A stretch of 64,000 nucleotides of DNA from Echinometra lucunter (taxonomy: Eukaryota > Echinodermata > Echinoidea > Camarodonta > Echinometridae): positions 22,428,637 through 22,492,636 of the forward strand of contig CM057171.1 of the NCBI GenBank assembly GCA_029962745.1. Direction: 5' to 3'. Under the pieces are notes generated by a model. It ran no database searches. It had not been told where the DNA came from and saw nothing but the letters and a program-made list of their open reading frames with translations. Both the position numbers and the translations under genes were made by a program. Shown in pieces: positions 58,015 through 64,000 of this stretch. Position 1 is the stretch's first letter, and each line of letters begins with the position of its first letter.

Positions 58015-59680
58015 TAAACAAATGTCATTACTGTGAATAAATTTAATGTATTTTTGCAGAATCATTTTACTTTTCATGATGATAAACCAGTTTTATCAAA
58101 GTATATCATCGGTTATATGGTGTAAGGTTCGAAAATGACATTCCAATTACGCGTACGTCATTTCATTATAACTTTCATTGTTTAAGAACAAAAGATACTA
58201 TGTAGCCTCCTGTATTTGCTTCATGATTTTAGTATTTAAATGGAATAACATTTTTAATTACAACATTTTCAGACGCGGAACTAATATAAAGCTGATTATT
58301 CGTATTTCAGATGCGAATTACATTGCATCGTAGAATCTTTCAGGACTTCAATATAGTGTTTGCAACAAATTATTTCCATTGTTATTGCTGAAGCTGGGTT
58401 TTAGAATACCAAAAATGACTAAAGCCTACAGGCCTACATTCACATTGAAGAATTTGAAATCATTTATCTTGTTAAGCAGTGTATTTTAGATTGTTTGGTT
58501 AACTGAAATGCAAATTCATATCTATTGAAATGAAAGGCTTAAGTCGTCTAAAGTACTGGTTTTATGTTTTTAAGAAAGTATTATGATTAAAGAGAGCATG
58601 TTTCCACTGATAAAGGAACATCAAAAATGGAGAGTATGGTTGTTTTTATTGATATGAGAATGTACTGTTTTTTTATACGTCATAATATAAATATAGACCA
58701 TGTGCAATGAAAATGAAAATAAAATAGGGCCAAGGAATATGAATATAGAACAATGAACGTATCTGTAAAATGGGAGGGAGAGAGAGAGAGAGAGAGAGAG
58801 GAGGAGGAATATAGGAAGGAGACTAAGCTAGTATGGAGGCTTGAGAAGTATATGAATTTCCCTATTAATGATTCATGCCCGCTTCAGTGTCATATTCAGG
58901 ACTTCATAGGGGGGGGGGTGCACACAATCTTTTCCTAGTGATCCCTCCCCCTCGAAAACGAAAAAAAAAATAGATAAATTGGTCCGTCCGTTCGAAGCCT
59001 AAAGCTAAAGTCGGAAAGAGATAATACAAGAGTTATTGTCCTTTTGGCTCTGAATCCAGGTGAATATTGTAAACAGAAATATCCGTAGACAAACTAGGCC
59101 CACATGACAAGATGAATAGGAAATTTTTTAGTCCAAAATTCATTAGGGGGATGTGGCACATTGGGGAAACATTTTCTGTCTGTACATTTTGGTTTTTGTG
59201 GCCATGATGATTATAGCATATTAGGAAGAGGCTATGGCACACTCATATGTATGAAAAGATTCTTTTCATACAGATCAGTGTTATAGCATAGACGTATGAA
59301 AGAGTGCCGTTTTGTACCGCGTAGTGCAAGATTCGCGCATTGCGGGCGCATTGCCAAAATGGATTTTACGAACTGACACTCTTGATACTGTGCCAATTCG
59401 TAAAATCTATGCTTAGTACGCAACGAGTGCGCGTTCAGAAAAAGACGGATTTCATGAACTAGCACTCTTTTTTCAAGAATAATAATTTCATATAAAAAAT
59501 GAGTTTCATGTAAAAAAAAAAAAATGATCAATGAATCTTGAAATTTAGAATCTGTACTCATCACATGTAAATTTTGTTGAGCATCGACCAAGATAGCCTA
59601 CAAAAGGGGCTTAAAGATGTTGAATTCTTTAAATGCGATTTTCCCGGTTCGTGATATCGGCCACGATATCAAGAAGAAAT
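58015..59680. other. AT-rich spacer
   Basis: Contains an (AG)n tract at 58774-58807, a G-run near 58910 and an inverted pair ATTTTACGAACTGACAC…GTGCCAATTCGTAAAAT (about 59364-59410) that resembles the inner palindrome of 39909-40485. No gene is seen. Confidence 0.5.
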
Positions 59681-59689
59681 GCAAAAAGA

Positions 59690-62600
59690 GGATAAGAGAT
59701 GAGGCTCAAACTCAGCAAACAGAGCATCAATAGCAGGCCTCAACAAACACAGCAACATACACCACAGGGCCAATGGGTATATTAATGTACAATGGAGAAA
59801 TTCATAAGGGTATGTGCCAGTCATGGTCGCTGGACAACAACTAAGTTTTTTCGTAAACACCGGGGCAAAAGATACATCTCGGGGGGGGGGGGGGGGGGGC
59901 TATGAGAAACTACAAGAGAAGCCTATAATTCAACCTACTACAGAGAGGACCATGCTTGCAGACGGCTCACACATGAAGATGGACGGGAAAAAAATCCACA
60001 CAGAAGTGATAATAAGCCAGGGAAAGGCAAGGATCACTTTGGTTATCGCTTATTTAAGCAGCAAATGGAGTAATGGACATGGATAATCTTCTGTTGTTTG
60101 GGGCAAGGCTTGACTTGGAGACTGCCACTCTAGAGATCACGTGGGGGTCTGTTCAGTGTCGTCACGAGGACAATACCAGAACTTGCTTCCGGCATTGTAG
60201 CTACTGAGATGCACACTGTACCTGAAGGCCGAGTAGGCATTTTAACAGGAAAAATACAGGACGTGGTTCCGGATGACGACATAGGTATGGTCGAAGCACC
60301 TAACGATATACACCAACTTACACAGAAAGGCATTCTCTTGGCAAGGACCCTAGTCGGAACTGATAGTGGAGCTATCCCGGTAAGAGTATACAATCCCACA
60401 GTTTCACAACATGTGATAAGGAAGGGGTGGAACTAGGATATTTCAGTACAGAATCGGAATCAGACATTCATGCATCCCAGCTCTCCATTGAAGAAGCGGA
60501 ACTACCAGAACACTTAGCTGATTTGTACGATTGAAGTTTGATAGATGTACAAGCATTATCATACATCTGTTGTCAGACTGCTTAAAACATACCAGGATGT
60601 CTTCTCCAAAGGAGACTATGATTTGGGGAGAACCAACCTGGTGAAGCATACAGTCGATACTGGTCAGTCCAGACCAATCAGACAGAGGCCAAAGAAGCAC
60701 CCATGTGGACAACGAGATGAGATGAAAGAAGCATGTCCAAGATCTCCTGGACAGGAAACTCATCGAACCTGCAGAGAGTCCATGGGCAGGCAACATAGTC
60801 TTAGTCAAGTTGGAAGTCCGCACTCAGCGCTTCTGTGTTGCAACTGAATAGTGTAACCATTAAAGTTGCATACCCTCTACCTCGCACATATGAGACACTT
60901 GGAACATTATCTGGAGCCAGATAATTTTCAACGTTGGACCTGGCTAGTGGCTGCTGGCTGGTGGAACTTGACTCTTACGCTAAGAGAAAGTCGGCTTTCC
61001 TAGCAGATGGAGGATTGTATGCCTGGAAGGTCATTCCTTTTGGCATGTGCAATTCCCCCGGAACGTGTTAGAGACTAATGGACCATGTACTGAGACGGCT
61101 GAATTAAGATACACTACTAGTCTACCTGGACGACGTATTTTTGAACGTCTGCGGCAGACAGGGCTGAAGTTGAAGCCAAAGAAGTGCCACTTATTCAAAA
61201 CTAGTGTTGCATACCTCGGGCACATGGTCTCTCCAGAAGGCATTTCAACAGAGAAGGGCAAGACAGAAACAATCAGTACATGGTGCAGACCACAGTCAGT
61301 AAGGGAGGTTCGTGAATTCTCAGGCCTCGCATCTTACTGCTGTCGCGTCGTGGAAGGTTTTGCTAATGTTGCAAGACCACTGCACCAAGTGACAGAAAAA
61401 GGGCGAAGGTTCGAATGGAACCAAGAATTCCAAGAAGCCTTCGAGGAACTGAAGCACAGGCCAACCACAGCTTCAATACTGGCATACCCTATTGTGAAGG
61501 GAAAATTCATTCTGGACACAGACGCCAGCGATGAAGGCATTTGCTTATGGGGCCATAGCTTATGGAAGCCGTCTCCTGAGCAAACCAGAAAGGAACTTCT
61601 GTGTCACCCGCAAGGAACTACTGGCTGTAGTAGTGTCCCTCAAACACTATCTGTATCGTCGTCACGTCCAGGTGAGGACTCAGCATGGAGCTCTCAGGTA
61701 GCTGATGAATTTCCAGCAACCAGAAGGTCAGCTTGCTGGAAGTCATAGCAAGCTACGATATTAAAGAGATTATTCTAGAGCTGAAAGATGTCCAGCAGCG
61801 CTGACGCTCTGTCATGAAGACCATCAACGGAATATCAACGTCATCACGTTGAGAGACGACAAGTCAGCTTATAACTCAATAGGAAGATCCTAACATTAAT
61901 CCAGTCATGGATGCACTGGTGAGAGGGGGGAAGCCATCCCGGGCAGAGGCGACGGCGTTAACCTTCAGGGTCAGGGTTCGCCTAGGGCATCCGGGACAGC
62001 TAGAAGTCCGAAATGGTGTTCTCTACAGGAAATTGGAATCAGAGGATAGACGAGAAATCAAGTGGTGCTGTATGCTACCTAAGGTTCTGATACCGGAGTT
62101 CCTGCAGGATCTACACTCCTCTGCCATGGCAGGTCATCTAGGGATGACAAAGACTCTACACAAGGTACAGGAACGTTTCTACTGGTTAGGAATGTAGACA
62201 GATGTCAGATCCTTCATCAGGCAATGGCCAGACTGTGCTCGGCGAAGTAAGGCAGGACCAGGGAAAAAGGCCTCTCTACAGCAGAGGCAAAGCGGATATC
62301 CTATGGAGAGGATGGCCCTGGATATCATGAGACCATTGCCAGTCACCGACGACGGGAACAAGTTTATTCTTCTTGTAGCAGACTACTACACAAAGTATGT
62401 CGAGGCACATGTCATATCAGATGAGAAGGGTCGAGACAGTGAAACGGAAGCTAGTGGACGAATAAATATGTTGCTACGGAGTTCCTAGTAAAATTCACAG
62501 TGACGAGGGAAGGAACTTCCAGTTCAAGGTATTCCAGGAGGTATGTCAACTATAGGGGAATCAGAAAAACCAGGACAACCCCTTAGAGCCCAAAATCAGA

Positions 62601-62890
62601 CGAAACGATTGAAAGATTCAGTCGGACTTTCTTATTACCCTGCTGGATCCCGATAAACACCAGCGAGACAGGGACAGGCAGAGCAACAACATAAGGGTGC
62701 TCAACTGCGACACCAGAAGAGAAACTATAATCGAAATTCAGATGGGAAGCTGTATGAAGCTGGACAATTCGTATGGATCCGCAACGACGCCAGAAAGAAG
62801 GGAGTCAGCCCCCAAATTGGCGCCTTCATGGGAAGACCCTTACCAGGTGGTTGTCAGACTATCTGACGTGACCTACCGTATCCAGATATC
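59690..62890 (+). pseudogene. Ty3/Gypsy retrotransposon pol relic (PR-RT-RH-IN)
   Basis: Domains appear in Ty3/Gypsy order on the + strand. A protease-like FFVNTGAKDT with MLADGS lies at 59847-59980, and LLARTLVGTDSGAIPVRVYN at 60347-60390 is typical of the protease-RT linker. The reverse transcriptase YLDD is at 61123-61134, the RNase H start FILDTDASDEG at about 61498, the integrase zinc-binding region at about 62115-62195, the integrase core start at 62303-62420 and a C-terminal WEDPYQVV at about 62830. Many frameshifts and stops separate these pieces, and a long G-run interrupts the protease, so it is dead. No gag, env or paired LTRs were recognised. It ends abruptly where the duplicated block at 62895 begins. 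Confidence 0.88.
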
Positions 62891-62894
62891 TCCT

Positions 62895-63335
62895 GTTATG
62901 ATTTTAAAAAATCTTGTTTTGTTACTTGAAAATGGGATAAATAAGGGTTATAGTGTAAAAATACCAGTCTGAAAGTTTCAAAGTATAATATCCACAGGAA
63001 ACCAATGTTTGAAAAATATACGAGGGTCGGTTGCATAGAAGAGACATAAGGAGTGCGCATGCACGTATGACTCACCTTACCATACTTTGTGTATTGGCGT
63101 ATCACGCGGCGGGAGGCACATAACGGCATTTTCAAATTCAAGCAAAGTGGTCCTCTTAGTGATTGTCTCGTGAGACGAAGGATAATAAATCGCCGTTTGC
63201 GTTTAACTTACACTTTTTCATTCCAAATTATGGTTGGTTTCAGGGGTTTTGAGTACAAATACAAGTACTCATACACATGTTTTTTAAATCAGCTACTCAC
63301 AAAGTTAGCCAATGCCTTTAATGTCGTAGTGTAAG
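62895..63335 (+). repeat. Duplicated block, copy 2 (partner at 27241-27722)
   Basis: Same order and strand as the partner (GTTATGATTTTA, GGGTTATAGTGTAAAA, ATGTTTGAAAAATATAC, GGAGTGCGCATGC, GGTTTCAGGG). The Gypsy relic lies directly upstream, where a copy of the exon-like unit would be expected. Confidence 0.8.
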
Positions 63336-63401
63336 TTATATAATTATTGTAAAACACCACGCCGTTATCTTAGGGAATATTCAAATATGTATCATATTGG
63401 T

Positions 63402-63436
63402 ACATTATCTTCATAAAATTTTCATGAAGATAATGT
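63402..63436. repeat. 35-bp palindrome
   Basis: ACATTATCTTCAT and ATGAAGATAATGT are exact 13-bp arms around AAAATTTTC. Confidence 0.85.
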
Positions 63437-63779
63437 TTTATAGACAGTATTTGCTGTAGTAGTAATATCCAGAGTTAAAGTCCATAGAAGAAGATGTGTA
63501 TACGGCCCGATATGATTAGTGAAAAAGATACATGTTTGACAAAGAGCGATTATGTAACATGTTGAGAGACTGAATATTTTAGAATAAAAGGATTTGTCTA
63601 AGAGAGGACTTAATTCTCGATACAATTGATGCAGCGATTTAACATGTTTTGAAAAGACTATGCACACTCGCAATAACTTGTTAGGCTACAATGCGAGAAC
63701 ATATTCCTTGAAGAGGGCGGCTGCGTAGTCAGGTTAGTTAGGTTATCTTGCAAAAAAAAAAAAAAACGCAGATGGCGCA

Positions 63780-63900
63780 GTATCATTTTCCTATTGCGTA
63801 AGCGTCATTGCGCAATTTGTGGACGGGTATAAATAGGCGCGTTTTGCTAAGAAGTCGTCACTTCGACGCTGGCTCTCGTCGAGGTCGGATGGCGTTCCCT
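63780..63900 (+). promoter_or_regulatory. TATA-type core promoter, possibly of an LTR
   Basis: TATAAATA (63828-63835) is followed at about +28 by an initiator-like GTCACTTCG (63857-63865). Upstream is a short palindromic block around CATTGCGCAAT (63806-63816). Local GC rises. The layout fits a pol II start. It could belong to a Gypsy-type LTR (internal region then beyond the window) or to a host gene to the right. Confidence 0.45.
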
Positions 63901-64000
63901 CCTCTCTAACTGAGCCAAGATTTAGGAAAAGATTGGAGATTAAAGAAATAGCGATCCCACTTATCTGCTTATAGATATTCCTGCTTGATCACTGCGCTAG

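Noticed and set aside
57318..58077. Long open frames on both strands
   Set aside because: They consist of the 500-N gap.

Overview
This window is animal genomic DNA: introns with GT/AG borders, AT-rich spacer DNA, dense transposon debris, microsatellites and one assembly gap of exactly 500 N. It is most likely from an echinoderm, probably a sea urchin. That rests on the complement-control-protein (sushi/CCP) receptor gene, a Ty3/Gypsy relic, tRNA-derived SINEs and many G/C-tract-tipped hAT-like elements. Species assignment is inference.

The one well-supported gene is on the + strand at about 31.6-39.4 kb. Four phase-1 CCP exons are followed by a transmembrane exon and a last exon encoding a short tail with six tyrosines in three close pairs (YANY, YVEPY, YEVY). 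All splice sites and phases agree. The product looks like a single-pass cell-surface CCP protein with a tail suited to tyrosine phosphorylation. Its introns carry a TA-target MITE (33.9-35.3 kb) and a long fold-back element with a nested insertion (37.0-38.8 kb).

Around it, a unit of about 230-260 bp recurs at 4.2, 12.7, 15.1, 17.0, 26.8, 53.8 and 57.3 kb, always on the + strand. Five copies keep their 3' end, and that end is always a 5' splice-donor-like sequence (CAG|GTGAG or a close variant). The unit is exon-like. It may be a repeatedly duplicated promoter or first exon of the CCP gene or of a linked family, and it is the best candidate here for something undescribed. A second duplicated block (27.2-27.7 and 62.9-63.3 kb, same strand) fits local tandem duplication later broken up by transposons.

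Weaker gene evidence: a minus-strand terminal exon with a poly(A) signal at 9.3 kb; a minus-strand gene or pseudogene at 22-24 kb whose last exon start is tandemly duplicated; and a candidate second exon at 54.5 kb. Broken retroelements are an L1-like LINE 3' part (1-1.3 kb, minus) and a frameshifted Ty3/Gypsy pol (59.7-62.9 kb, plus).

The 43-52 kb block is a nested transposon complex. Two arrays of ~320-bp repeats face each other in inverted orientation (43.2-44.3 and 49.9-51.5 kb), with a fold-back element, a 1.66-kb TIR element, a larger TIR element and a hAT MITE with a perfect 8-bp target duplication between them. From 52 to 57 kb there are four same-oriented tRNA-derived SINEs, a large-palindrome MITE and a hAT MITE with an 8-bp target duplication. 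A TATA-type core promoter, perhaps of an LTR, lies at the right edge. I see no rRNA, no intact tRNA and no CRISPR array. All exon calls are from reading the sequence, without transcript or homology support.
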